Shown piece by piece: positions 11,520 through 24,400 of a stretch of 64,000 bases of DNA. The notes below the pieces were generated by a model, which was not told the origin of the DNA, did no database searches, and was given only the letters and a program-made list of their open reading frames with translations. Location: NCBI GenBank assembly GCA_023333565.1, contig JAJKFH010002311.1:1-64000 (forward strand), written 5' to 3'. Each line of letters opens with the position of its first letter. Position 1 is the stretch's first letter. A program made the translations under genes and the position numbers. The stretch comes from Puffinus mauretanicus (taxonomy: Eukaryota > Chordata > Aves > Procellariiformes > Procellariidae).

Positions 11520-13399
11520 CGGGGTCTTTCCAAAACACCCTATAGCAGCGGAGGAGAGCACGGTGCTTCAGCACGCGGCTCTGCTCTCGCCCCTGGCTGG
11601 CATCAGTCATCCTGGATGATGTTTTCAGTGGAGATGGGGATCTCCGTGTGTGTCAAGATCTGACAGGACTCAGTCTCGCTGCCGACCCCAGTGATGGCAC
11701 TGACGGGCGGGTTGAGCCACCCTGCTCATGGCGGTCCTCTGCGCCGGGGAGGGCATCGCCTGAGCCCCTTGCTGGGCAGTGCCGAGCCCAGGCACACCCG
11801 CAGCCTGCCCGGGGGGGTTGCTGGGGCAGTGACCCCCGCCTGCCGAGCTGCGGGGGTGCCAGCAGCCCGGGCAAAGTGCCGGCTAGGACTTTGCAGGCTG
11901 GCATTTCGCCCAGCAGCGAATGCGAGGTCTGCGCTCGGTCCCCGTGCGGCTTGCTGGAGGGCTTGCCCCGGCCTGGCATCTTCTGCAGTGCAGGGCTGTC
12001 CTGTGAGGACAAGGTCGCCCCGTCCTGTTGGCAGCCCACAGGGTCCTCTCCTCGGTGTTTCCACGGAGCCGCACTGCGAGGTGTCTCACTGCAGTGCCCC
12101 AGACGGACCGTTTGGCCCCCAGGGAGGAAAGCTATCTTTTTGCCAGCTATGAAAGAAATAACATTAAAACCAGTTTTTGTACAGTCACTGTTGAGGAGAA
12201 AATACGATTTTTTTCAAAGGGAAGAAGTGCTCAGTGAGGAGACAAGAAGTGCTCCTTCTTTCATGTTCCTTCTGCCTCCACCTCTGGCTGCAGAACCCAG
12301 TTTGTATGCGAAGCCCAGGGATGTAGGTCGGGTGCGCTTGTGCCTGCTGTGTTTGCCACGTTCTGTACTTACTTCCCTTTTCACGCCATTACCCAGACAG
12401 ATAACCTTTCAGTAATAATCTGAAATTCAAATACAAAGAATTGACTCCTGAACTACCCTAATATTTGAGAAAGGTTTTAAAATAAAATAGGTTTTTCTGT
12501 GTCCCATTATTGGCCTGGCAGCTGCGTGTGTATGCTGGGTGTACTGAGAAAGGTAATATTAACAGAATGAAAAGGTCAGAGTTATATAAAAATCCTTTTA
12601 AAACTAAATAGGCCTGCCGTACTGAACTCCCCACAGATACACAGAGGTTAAGAACGGAGAACGTTTGGGACTTTGGCAGGTCAAGTTGTGCATCTGTAAA
12701 TGCCCTCCAGAAATAAAGAAAACAGACGAGTCTAGAAGCACAACGGTTATGGTCAGCCAGGTTCAACTTCTGCCGTACCTAACTCTGGAAGAAGGCCTGC
12801 TGGCCAAGACAGGGCTAAACGCCTCCCTGAGCAAGTCAAGACCAGCCCCAGGAATACCCGGGGGTACCACGGAGGCAAGTACCAAGGGGCACCACGCAGG
12901 GGTGGGCAGCACAAACATGCATCGTGCCAAATAACCCCGTAAGCAAAGGAGGCAGATACACACGGGCGTTGTTAGAGGGGCCATGCACTGGACAACACAT
13001 ATGCATTCATTTAATTCATTTAATCACATATTTCTAGCTGAGTTTAGAGGTACAGCAAGGTGCATAGCCCCTATGTGCACGGTTATCCTGGGGGGGGGCA
13101 TGAAGGATCGGGGCTGCTGACACCCCTGTGGCATGCTAGACTGAAACAGTGGATGCCACGCTGAGAACCCATACTGCATGGGAGGGGCACAAATAGGACT
13201 GGCAAGGGTCTGACATTGCACCACAGGCATGGCTATGGGGTGGAGAGAGGACGGACAGCCCAGGAGCGCAGGGGCAGGCAGCTCCTGGCCGTTGGGTCAG
13301 GGCCATCGGGGCTGCAGAGGATGTCACGATGGGAAGACGACTTGCGGATCTCAGCTTGCGAGAAAAAGCTGCAACTTGGATAAGAAAGAATCTAAAGCC
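11520..13399. other. Intergenic, GC-rich first third
   Basis: 11650-12100 is GC-rich and open in several frames, the longest being 11648-12415 on the plus strand (255 codons). The product is rich in Ser, Pro, Arg and Cys and matches nothing I know. The rest is ordinary sequence. Confidence 0.4.
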
Positions 13400-14350
13400 A
13401 GCCTGCCCAGATCAGACCAAAGGTTTGTCTAGCTCAAGCCCTGTCTCTGACAAAGCCAAAACCACTGGATGCCTGGAAGGGGCTGTAAGAACAGGGAGTT
13501 CCCAAGCCAGAGAAGCTGGTTTTGTCTTTAAAGAGCCCTGAGTGGGCTCTTCCATGAATTTGTCTAATCACTTTTAGATTCATGTAAGCTTTTAGGATCT
13601 GTGACATCCTGTTGCAGAGAGTTCCCCCTCTTAACTATGTGTTTGATGAAGAAGCATTTCTGAACTCTCCATCTCATGTGGACGCCCCCATTTCTCATGC
13701 AGGGAGCAGTCGTTCCCTGTTCACCATCACCATGGCTTTAGTAACCTCTGGCATATCCGCTTGGGCCGTCCGTTACGCAGGCTGATGAGCCATACCCCAT
13801 TTTGACAGTCCGCGTGCAGAAGTCCTTCCAGTATCTGTCCTTCCATATGCCTGTCCCAGGTCTGCTCTGTCTTTCGAGGTGCTGATGGGGAGTTCAGGCT
13901 GCATAAGGTATTCCCTATGCAGGTGTTCATGGATTTATTTAGTGGGATAACTACGTTTTCTATTTGTTTTTGTATTCCTGTCTTACTAATGCATTTGCTT
14001 TTTTGATCACTACTATGTGCCAGGCTGACAACTTCATAGCACTAGCAATGGCCACTCTAAGTCTTCTTTCCTGATCAGCAGTGGTTGGTTTGGGGTCTGT
14101 CATTTGGTTTGTAAACTCAGTCCCGTTTGTTCACTTCTGAACCGTGTCGCATTTTTCTACATTGACTCCTCTGCCATTTTTTCACCTTTTTCAGTATGGC
14201 GATGTCCTTTTGCAGTGCTTGGCAATCGTTTTTCATTTTTACTACTCTGCATAGCTTAATGTCATCAGCAAGCTCGTGACTTGTGAATCCCGTTTTCAGA
14301 CTGTTTATGAACAGCACAGCCCTCAACCCAGACCCCTCTGGGGATTAATT
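13400..14350 (-). mobile_element. Old CR1-type LINE fragment, minus strand
   Basis: Nearly 1 kb that follows the familiar reversed sauropsid CR1 order: a TTTGTCTAGCTCAAGCCCTG start, the CCATGAATTTGTCTAATCAC segment, a 'gatgaagaag' block near 13645, and finally the AGCTTAATGTCATCAGCAAG segment near 14250. Many substitutions and gaps indicate an ancient insertion. Boundaries are approximate. Confidence 0.75.
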
Positions 14351-17300
14351 CAAGACTACCCTCCACCGAATATAAGTATCATCACTTCAACATGTATGCG
14401 TGCACACCCCTTGCCACTGAAGCGCTTTGCTCTCTTCTTCTTGTATTCTTACGACTAAATCGTCTTATTTCAGTTGAATGACGAAGCAGTGCCAACAGCC
14501 CAACCAAACCTTGTTTGAGACCCTGTAGGTGAATTACACTTTGTGACACTGTATGGGTGAGGGTGAAAAGCAGGTTTCCACCTGCATGGAAGTCAAAGGC
14601 CTTTGCCCTTACACTAGCTGGATTAAATTAGTAGACTAGTTACCCCCGTGCAGTAACTGCTGCCGGACCCGATCTGTCTCAAGATCGCGTTATTCCAGGT
14701 TCTTGCAAAGGGAACAAAGAAACCCCACAGGGGAGACATGAGATCATCTGGCTTCTTGCACGGGTATTACTCTGTCAAAATAAGAGATGGAGGAATCCTT
14801 CCAAAAGGTTTGTATTTCCTATAAATACATTTCTTATCCTATTCATCCTTTTCTGGGCATTGAGTTCCACTATTTAACTGTATGATAGAGTTAAAAACCA
14901 TGTGTTTTATTAGTTTTGAATGTTCTGCTCCTGTGGGGCATGGTTCCCCTTGTCACATCATGGCGAGTCCTCTGCACCACCCACCACAGCTGTGCTTCAG
15001 CCTGTTCCTTCTTACCGCCCCTTCCTCTGAGCTGCAGCCTTCCCCATGGCTGTCCGTGGGCTGGTCCTTCTGGGCGCAGGCAGGCGGCCTGGGCGCGCCG
15101 GGCAGCCGGAGAGAGAAACCACCGCCTGCCTGCGCACATCATCCCCTCCGTGCACCATCCCCACGCCGCCACGGCCGCGGCACCGTGAGGCGCAGAGTCC
15201 CAGCGGGGCCGGGGCTCGCACCGGCATGGCGCACGCCACGGGGCCTGCGCACTTGTCTCTCGGCGCCGGGCAGCCGTCCCCGCGCCAGCTGCCTGCCACA
15301 TGCAGCCGCTCTGCCGAGCCCCCTTGGTCTGACCGCCCGAGTCGGGCCCAGCGGGAGGGGTGCGCCGCGTTGCCTCTCCTCCGAGCCCCAGGGCTGCCGC
15401 GCTGGCTTGCTTTTCCCGTGGCGGAGCGTTTGCTTCCTATGGGGTTGATTGCACGGAGCGAGGCGGCTCTGGCTGACCCGGTGTCCCACTTATCCGTGCT
15501 CATTGTTCCTTCCCGCCCGTCTCACAGCCTTTCTCAAGGGCATTTTTGTTGCTGGCAAATTGAACGTTTTGGAAAGCGTCTCAGTATGGCGCTGTGCACA
15601 ATGCGAAGGGCCGGCTCCATGCTGCCTCGCTGGGCTATTGTGAACTCCCATGCTGTCATTTTCTGTTGCCTTCCCACTGATGAGTGAGTGAGTGTCCCCG
15701 TGAAGATGCATTTAGAACTTTCCCGAGTGGTTTGTGGTTTTTTTTCCACACGTACTGCAGCCTCACTGACTTGTTTCCCAAAGACCTCACGTATACGTGG
15801 CCCTGAGGACAACCCGAGCCGCGTTGCGCGGCAGCCAGGCGCTGCCCGCGTGCCCCGCTGCTGCGGGGTGAACCGCGCACCCACCCCAGCGCGGCGCCTG
15901 GCACCCGCCGCACCACAGCCAGCCCTTGCAAACCTCTCCGCAAAACATCTGCACAGCGGGAAATGCAACAGCTGAGGAGAGCTCACCCACCCTTGAAAGC
16001 TTTGTTTTTAAACACTGAAGCGTGCTTAAGTCAGCTAAAGGGGTCTGAGGGGGCAGCGTTTAGCACTGCCAGCAGTAACCAGTATTAGCAGGTGCAAAAT
16101 TAGTTTTGTTCAGGCTGGGCTGGCAGGTGGGTCCGAGCCTTGTCGTGCAGGGGCTGCGCTGACGGCTCCCTCCGGGCCAGGGCAGGCGGCGGCTGTTGCT
16201 CTCCAGCCGGACATGCCTTCCCCTGCCCGGCCCGGCCCTGCCATCCGCCGCCCCCAGCCCGCTCGGCCCGGCTGCGGGTGCTGCCCGGCGCCGTCGGGAC
16301 GCACTGGGTGCCCACGGTCCAGGCAGCCGAATCCGAACAGGAGCGGTGGGACTGGCTGTGGCGCTGGGGAGCGCGGCTCCCGTCGAGTAGTCACTCCGTT
16401 CCCGAACGGGTGTTTGCAGTCCTGGTCAGGCGGTTTCTCTGTAGCTGGGTGCTTGGGAAGAGGTCTCAGTGAAGTCCCTACCTCACTGAAGAGCAGAAGG
16501 GATTGAATGGGAAAGCACGCAACGGGAGGAGTTATATATATACACATATATGCCTGTCAGGCACTGCCTCCACGGAGACCAGAAATCCCTGCCTTTGTAC
16601 AGGGTGACCATGTTAACCCCAGACCTGACACTAACGCTTTGTTCTGCCTGCCTAAATGCTCCGTGAAGCCTTAATTAGTATTTCTGTTCTAATCCGCTTG
16701 CTAGAGTTGATGTGCAATGTTAAGTATCTCTGTGTTCCACCAAAAGAGTGGCTGCAAAACAGCGGAGGCTAAATGATCCCTTTCCTGCCTCAGAGAGGTT
16801 TTATGAGGTTTAATCCATTATTGTTAAATCCTCAGAGGAAAGAAGGTGTAGAAAAGAGAAGTATTAATGTCATCACTGTAATTGACTGTCAGTGTCACAC
16901 CATTAATTAAAAGCAAACAACTCAAATGTCAGGTCTCACGTAAAAATATGTTTAAATATTTTCTTTATAGTTTACAAGAGGAAATAATTCCCCTAGGCAT
17001 GCAAACTGAGATGTTTGCCTTTTCACTGGTGTCTCACGTTGCTTTACAACGTGCTGTTCACCTCCTGGTCTTCAGGAAATCATCCTCCTGCTAGGAAGGC
17101 CTGACACACAGGCCTGACATTGCAGCTCCACGTGCACAGCGCGGGTCGGAGGGTGCCCTGTCTTCCAGGGGTCCCTGGGGTATTTGCATCGGCAAAGCAG
17201 GCTCGGTGCCTTCAGCACGCTCGGGATCGGGAGGCTCCCGGCAGCGGGTGGCCGCTGCGCCAGCGCGGGCCTCCCCAGCTCTCCCAGCCCTGTTTGCGCA

Positions 17301-19165
17301 CTGCTCCCGCCTGTCTGGTTTCCGTGCCAGGGCCCGGCTGCAGCTGGGGCTGGGGGTTTGGGTGTGCTTGTTGCAGAGGACCAGGTACAATGAGCTGCCT
17401 TGATGGGGGTCCTGCTGCACGCTCTGAAGGAGATTTGCCTTGCTATCGCTCCTGTCCTTCCTCCCGTTCCCAGGTTTTGGGAGCCTCTGCAGAGAATTTG
17501 TAATTTAGGGCTCGCTTCCTGCTCTTGAGGGGGACCCACAGCAAACATGCACCGAGCTGAAGTTGCTTTAACTGGACAGCAGCTGTGAATGGCGGTGCTC
17601 AGGCTCTGCCCCAGCAGAAGCCTTGGAAGCCAGTCTGTGCTTTAAGGTTACAGCTACCCCCTTTTCAGCCTGCACAAGCAAACAGCTGGGGTGGAAAAGG
17701 AGGAGAGGCCACAGATTAACTTCTTCCTTTACCTTAGCTGTCCAGCAGCTCTCCTCGGGTTCCCAGTGTGCTGTAGCTGTGCCCAGCTGCTTGCTGCTGG
17801 TTGACTGGTATGCAAATGCACAGAAAACTTCTCTCACACTTTGCCTTCTCTGTGCCATCCTTGCTGGCTATATTGCACCATGTTGTCCCTTAAAACCCCT
17901 TCTGTTTGAAACACGTGCCTTGCAGCAAGGATGGTGGCATTACCCCCTGCTCAGAGTGAGACTGCTCAGCCTCTCCTCCGGCAGAGAAAGTGAAACCTTC
18001 ACCGGGCCAGCAGCGGGACACAGAGAGGGCGGGTGACCAGCCACCTCCAAGTCATTAAACAATTAGGTCATGAATAAGGCACTACATTTCCAACGTGCCT
18101 GTGCTGTATTTGGGACCACTACTTGCTTTTGCTTTTCCGTCTGATAAGCGTGTGTGTCCCCCGAGAGCTAGAGGGGCAAGGAGACGAGACCAGCACGCTT
18201 AGGACCACGACAAGCTTGCACTGAGGGATTTTGAGGAGCAACGGAGCCATGATTTCTGAAAGGGTCAGCCAAATAAATTGTGAAACTTTCTTTGCCCAAG
18301 ATCAACTAAAATAGCAATAAACAAAGAGTTTGGTTATTACCAGAAAATCTCTGCTTGGACAAGACCAACTTCCAAGCAGAATCTCAAAAGGGAACTGGCA
18401 GAAGCATCGCTCCTGGAGTAACGCTTGGACACTGGAAATCTGCCCTGGAAAGAGAGAGGGGTACCCAACAGGCCTTTTTCATTACTATTATCTAGGAATC
18501 CTGAATTACTCAGAAGATACAGAAGGAAAATCCCCAATATCTGGAGGAGCTGGAGGACCAGGCAAGAAATACTAGGTGAGAAACATTATGATATTAATTG
18601 TCCGACTAAAACTTTTTTCTTCTTTTTTTTTTCCCAGGTCTGGTATTTGGAAAAAGCCACGGTCCTCAGAAGAGCTCCCACCCCCTTCACCTACTTGAGT
18701 GGATTTCTGCCTGTCAAAAGGAACCATTACAGCCATACCCAAGTGTGTAAGTTCTGACACAGAAATGTGTCTAGAGATTATGGGGCAGTTCAAGACCCAC
18801 GATCCCTTAAACCTTTCAAGAGATTAGTGGGAGGAGAGTTAAATCTACCTTCCAATTAAAACTGAATAGAGGCTACCGCTAAGTACCCGAGCTCCACTCA
18901 ATGGCTGTGGCAAAACGAACTCCCGTGCAGACACGTGGTGCCCGTCACGGGGGCAAAGGCAGTGTGGGACCTTGCGCTGCACACATCTGGGAAGTGGGCT
19001 GTGACCACGGAGTGATTTCACATTGTGCCCAACAGCTTTCAGAGGACTCGTCAGTAACTTCTGGCGTTTTGCCTCTTGGCAGCACCAACAGTGACATGAG
19101 TTACGGGTTCACAGCATCCCTTGCAGGTGCGAGACAGTGAAAAGGGAAAATAAACGAAAGTATTA
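14351..19165. other. Intergenic region downstream of ZNF532 with CpG-rich blocks
   Basis: CpG-dense patches occur at about 15050-15420, 15800-15930 and 16130-16400, with a lesser one at 17100-17400. Many overlapping open frames (for example 14882-15448 and 15046-15687) lie on both strands, as expected in GC-rich DNA. I recognise no protein. In human the next gene on this side is SEC11C, but none of its sequence is visible here. Confidence 0.45.
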
Positions 19166-19169
19166 ATAA

Positions 19170-20994
19170 TGGCTGTGAAAATTTAACTTTTATTATCTGT
19201 TCACTGTATACAAAACACCATTCTGCATAGTGATAACTCATTTGTTGTACAGTTGACAGTGCACATCAACAAACAAGTGTTAAAGAGGTATACACTTAAT
19301 GGAAAGGGCAGTGATGGCCAGTGTACATTACACACTAAGATCCTGCAATGCCAGCTGTATGTTTTAGGATGGAGAAGTACCTCATAACCACTCAATATGC
19401 GAGTAATATAAATGGGATAACAAGCATTTACCAATGAACCAAATTAAGAATGAGGATGAAGAGAGAAAGCAGAACTAATGTATCCGATACACAATTTCCA
19501 GAGTGATTAAGAAGTTTTACAGAGGTGGCTGAGAAGGATCCATATTTTTTCAAACACTTCCATTTTTAAAACTGTTAAAATTTAATGATAAATAACAGAA
19601 TCTCACAAATCTTTAGGGGCAAAATGCTCCACATTTATTTACATATGAAATGTGTTTAATACAGTTGTAATGGACATAGTGTATAGTAACATCTGACAGC
19701 AGCAAGACGTTTAAGGAACCAAACAATTACTACTGTATATCATGCAGCTATCTATATATACACGATTTGTTTTAAAAAAAAGTACAAAATTTTTTTTTAG
19801 GGATACATACAAGGTATAAAATGCAAAAACAAACCAAAAATATAACTCTCACAGAGAACTATATATGAAAGGGACAGTATGGTACCTTTTTGTACTTTGT
19901 GAAAGCGTAACTAGTGATATTAGATACATGTTTGAAATGGCTGAACTAGCTTCGTAAGGTCTGTGCGAAAGCTGAAAGCCCCAATTATACTTACATAGGC
20001 TGGTGTGTTAGCTTCTTGACAGTTGTGGATGTATGTAACACTGAGCACCAGAACATTTGGCATTAGCATACAGAGCTGGGAAATACCAACTGCTGTAGCA
20101 AGGGTTAACTATTTTCTTTCAATAACCAGAAATAAAGGAAAATACATAATGCTGTGTACTCGCTTCTATATAATGTTTAATAAATTACATGACAAAAAAC
20201 ATCATCAGTATAAACCTATTTCTCTAATTACATCTTATTTGTTAAATCCAGAGCAGCCCAGCCCTTTTGTAACAATTTGAGCTTTGATCACAAGCACCTG
20301 ATGGCCTAAAAAATCACTTCATGATACATAGAGTTGTGCAATTATACTTTTCAAAAGTACTTTATCATTCTAGGGGGTCTGCACCTGTTCTGGTGTTGCC
20401 ACCTAAAACCAGCACTGCATTTTACATATGCAGTGGTACTTTTTCTTCTTTTTTTTATTTTAAATATATATTTTTAAAGAGAAAGTTTAAAAGCTTCCTT
20501 AGACATTCAGAAGCGCAAGTTCTTAGAATTTAAAATCTCCCCTTAGCTTGCTTCCCCTCCCCACTCCCCTCCAAGAATTGCTTTCCGATGCACTTCCATT
20601 AGCTAAACTTTCTTTCAGAAGCATTCAAATAAGAAACAGTTTAAGAGATCCTAAGGAACTGCCCCAGCATTCAGAACTCTGTTTTAAAGAAACCTACTAG
20701 AAAAAAACAGAAACAAAACAGGAAAACCCAAATTTTCCACTAGATACCAATACAAACACATAACAAAGAGTATAAAAGTTATTAGTTTAAATATATACAA
20801 ACTCTTTTCAACTCAAATACTGCTTCAATGGTTTTGAGGGTATAGACAATGAGGTGAAGGGGACACTTTTATGCAGAATATATTGCAACAGCCTGAACAG
20901 TACTGTTAACACTATTATACCTTGAACTTTCTGTAGCAAAAATGTCATTAGTATTCCAATGTGGAGAGAGATTTCTGCATCCCAAATAATCCGA
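19170..20994 (-). other. ZNF532: ZNF532 3' UTR (estimated extent)
   Basis: About 1.8 kb of AT-rich sequence follows the stop codon with no recognised repeat. The 3' end is placed about 20 bases beyond the AATAAA at 19193-19188. Other AATAAA hexamers on the minus strand at 20459-20454 and 19639-19634 could give shorter ends. The extent is inferred, since no transcript data are available. Confidence 0.6.
19188..19193 (-). terminator. ZNF532: Candidate distal poly(A) signal of ZNF532
   Basis: AATAAA reads on the minus strand here. A T-rich stretch lies about 30-50 bases further downstream (19165-19140). It is the last such hexamer before the sequence changes to the GC-richer intergenic region, which is why I use it as the gene's likely end. 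Confidence 0.5.
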
Positions 20995-21489
20995 TCACTT
21001 TTCAGCTGAACTCATTCTTTTTGACTTAATGAAGGCCATGCCATGCGTTCTCATGTGAGTGTTTAAGGCCGCTTCAGTTTCAAAAGTCTTTGCACACACT
21101 TTGCATCTTCTGTCTGATGCCGTACTGTCAGATGATTCATCCTCATGATTGGGTTTATTTTCTTGCTGATTATCCTCCCCAGACCCATTTTGTTTTGATA
21201 CTGGCTGAGGCTCCTTCAGCTTATGTACAATGAAGAGATGTCTGGAGAGGGACACGTGAGATGTGTAGCAGAGTCCACATTCCCTGCATTGGTATGAAGA
21301 GCCGTCAGACTTATGCTGAGGAATATGTTCATGAAACTGGAGAAGATTTTCTGTTGTAAAGCCGCAAACAGCACACTTGTGAACTTTAAAAACATTTATC
21401 TTTAGTTTCTTCAATGGCTGAGTGATTGCACCTCGTGGAGGCCTGAATTCCAGTACAGGTTCTTCCAATTTACGCTTTGGACTAGGAAC
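20995..21489 (-). CDS. ZNF532: ZNF532 last coding exon (residues 1135-1298 and stop)
   Basis: The acceptor TTTTTTTAG at 21491-21490 precedes VPSPKRKL, and the TGA stop is at 20997-20995. Three fingers are visible: C1173/C1176 with H1187, H1189 and H1193; C1202/C1205/H1218/H1223; and C1263/C1266/H1279/H1283. A Gln/Asn/Glu/Ser-rich spacer (about 1225-1260) separates the last two. The C terminus is [12 protein letters not shown]. Confidence 0.97.
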   Translation of the reverse strand, partial: VPSPKRKLEEPVLEFRPPRGAITQPLKKLKINVFKVHKCAVCGFTTENLLQFHEHIPQHKSDGSSYQCRECGLCYTSHVSLSRHLFIVHKLKEPQPVSKQNGSGEDNQQENKPNHEDESSDSTASDRRCKVCAKTFETEAALNTHMRTHGMAFIKSKRMSSAEK

Positions 21490-24400
21490 CTAAAAAAAGC
21501 CATAAATGGTATATCACGTAAGCATAAATATGCAGTTCTTCTCATAACTATTTATGACTTGCAAGCTTCAAAAACTTTCCTTTGGAGATTCCAGTACAAC
21601 TTTGGTAAATACAATATTTGAAATAATACAAGCAAATATATGTGGTACATGTTGGAAAACTAGGGGTTTTCTTTATTATAAATTGCATGCAAAATTTGTT
21701 TTGTCAGCTCTGATAGAGCTTCAGTATCTAATACACTGTATAAACCTGAATAAGTATTTGCCAGCATAACTGCATCCAAGTACACACACCAATGAATCTT
21801 CAATTGTGCACAGAATGTAGAATATCAGTCTAGGAACTTTTCAGCACTACCTTCTGGAACTCCATTTTAATTACTTGTTATTATTTCATGCCTGAAATTT
21901 GACTTGACAGATTATCTCCTGATCGTTAGTAACCAAACTAACATATTGCCAAAGGCTGAATCAACATGCACAATTTTTTAAACTACTTAAACTGATCATT
22001 TTTATATTCTCCTTGTTATTCTTCTGACATGAATATTCCTCAAGAATCCTCTGCATCCTACGTAGCTCAGATATGCTTCATGATGTTTATGAAGACAATG
22101 TATATAGCTGCCATATTTTCAACACTTAAATAAGACGACAATATGTTGGGCTGAAAGACAGTCATGTAAAAGACAATAGTACATTTTAAAAAACAGGTAT
22201 GTTTGTGCCTCTGCTGTCAGCTTTGGACATGCCATCACAGGTGAAATTCTTTATCATCTAGAGCCCAAAACACTTAAAAAATGTTGTTAATCTCTGCATG
22301 TAACAAGTCTTTGGACAGCGCTGTCATTTTTGCTTTCATCCTAACACTCATCATCAAGAGAAGAATAGAATAGACTATTTCAGCTGGAAGGGACCTACAA
22401 CAATCATCTAGTCCAACTGCCTGACCCCTTCAGGGCTGACCAAAAGTTAAAACATATCATCAAGGGCATTGTCCAAATGCCTCTTACAGGCATGGGGCAT
22501 CGACCACCTCCCCAGGAAGCCTGTTCCAGGGTTTGACCACCCTCTCGGTAAAGAAATGCTTCCTAATGCCAAGTCTAAACCTCCCCTGGCGCAGCTTTGA
22601 GCCATTCCCAGGTGTCCTGTCCCTGGATCCCAGGGAGAAGAGATCAGCACCTCCCTGTCCATGTCCTCAGGAAGCTGCAGAGAGCAATGAGGTCGCCCCT
22701 CAGCCTCCTTTTCTCTAAACGAGACAAACCCAGAGTCCTCAGCTGCTCCTGACAGGACATGCCTTCCAGCCCTGCCACCGGCTTTGTTGCCCTCCTCTGG
22801 ACACATTCATGGACCGCCACATCCTCTTAAATGGTGGGGCCAGAACTGCGCACAGTGCTCCAGGTGAGGTGGCACCAACGTCAAGCACAGTGGGAGATCC
22901 TGCTGTATTTCAATCATCAGATTGAAAGCAGTTTCACTGTAAAATTTATATCAAATAAGCTCAAGGCTGGGTATTTGGAAGAAGGTCACATTGCTTCTAC
23001 GTAACCTGTAGCTTTTCTACAGCTACGAGAGGACTTGGTTGCAGAGGATTTGAAAGGTGCTTTTAAAGCAAACCACTAAGGGTCAGTTATATTCTCCATC
23101 ATTCAGTGATCAAACCAAACAAAGTCTTTCCAAAAACACGTTCTAGTTCAAGCATGACAGAATTTGTTGCAGGAACCTTTGAGACATTTTTTGGGCTCTA
23201 CTTCACAGATCAGACTTCTATGGGATCAAAATACCTGCATTTATTTAAAGATCCTGAATATATACCCACAAAAAATTCACTCTCAGTGACTGAATGAATC
23301 TTCTAAGTGATTACCTTTGTGTCTTCTTTTACTTCCCTTTCTTCCATATTGGTTGATTCAGTCATTTCTTTCACATCAGGGTCTTTAATGCCATGCATCA
23401 ACTGAATATGTTTTTCCAACATCAACCGCTTGGTAAAAGTACGTCTTGAATCTGGGCAGTGCCTACATAAACACAAAGCAGACATGCACAGATTCAAATG
23501 TCACGCTTAACAATAAGTCGTAGTATCCTCAAGAATATAAATAGGACTAGTAAATAAATCTAGAGTACTAGAGTACAATCCATTAAGATAGCAACAATGT
23601 TTTTCCAATCAATTGCACAGGTATTATAAGAAAATGAGCATAATTACAAAATAAAACCAGAAATATTTGAGCAATTTGTATTCAGAGCAAATGAGAAGTT
23701 CTCTGAAGATAATATCCAAAATGGTACAAAGTGTGAGTCAGAATAAAACCTGGGAGCATCCAGTTTGTTTCTTGGACCTCTACTAATGTCACCAAACTGT
23801 ACATTCTATTAGACACTTTCCCAAGTTCTCCTTAATTTAAATTTCATAGGGAAAGCAATCACCTTCCATGTAGGATGAATGCTAGCTCCAAATGACACTT
23901 AATTCTGCATTCAAATCCAAATACTTTATCCCCTTGGAACCAGTAATTCCTTCTCAGCTCCCTTTCCAACCTCAAACTAACCCGCAGAACAAACTTGTCT
24001 TTCACAATCTGCGCTTTGTTCTCCCGCACAGGACCAGCTGCATCACTTCTAAATCTCTCATGTGCTTTTGGGAAGTGTATTTCTCCTGAGCTCCAATGTT
24101 GTAACATATTGTACAGGTGTCTGGAGGAGGGATGGCCAAACAAGAACCGCAGAGGAGAAGTTAAAACTGTAATACTCTCTTTCCCAGTCTCTCTCCTAAG
24201 GTTTTAACTTTTTAAATGCTGTTTCATTTATTTAGGCAAAAAAAAATTAAAGAAAAAGAAAAAAAGACAGTACTGTAGGCATTCTGAGATGAAAAGAGAG
24301 AACCACAATAAGCTTTCTGCTCAAAGAGTATGCAAAACCAGGCACTTGCTACTTGTCATATACCAAGAGAAATAGTGTCTAGGCTAGCCAGCTCACGAAG

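Noticed and set aside
14882..15687. Overlapping frames of 188 and 213 codons
   Set aside because: Arg/Pro/Ala-rich products open on both strands, as expected from CpG-rich DNA. No family resemblance.
17623..18036. 137-codon frame with a short hydrophobic stretch
   Set aside because: No known match, no flanking exon signals that extend it. Likely chance.
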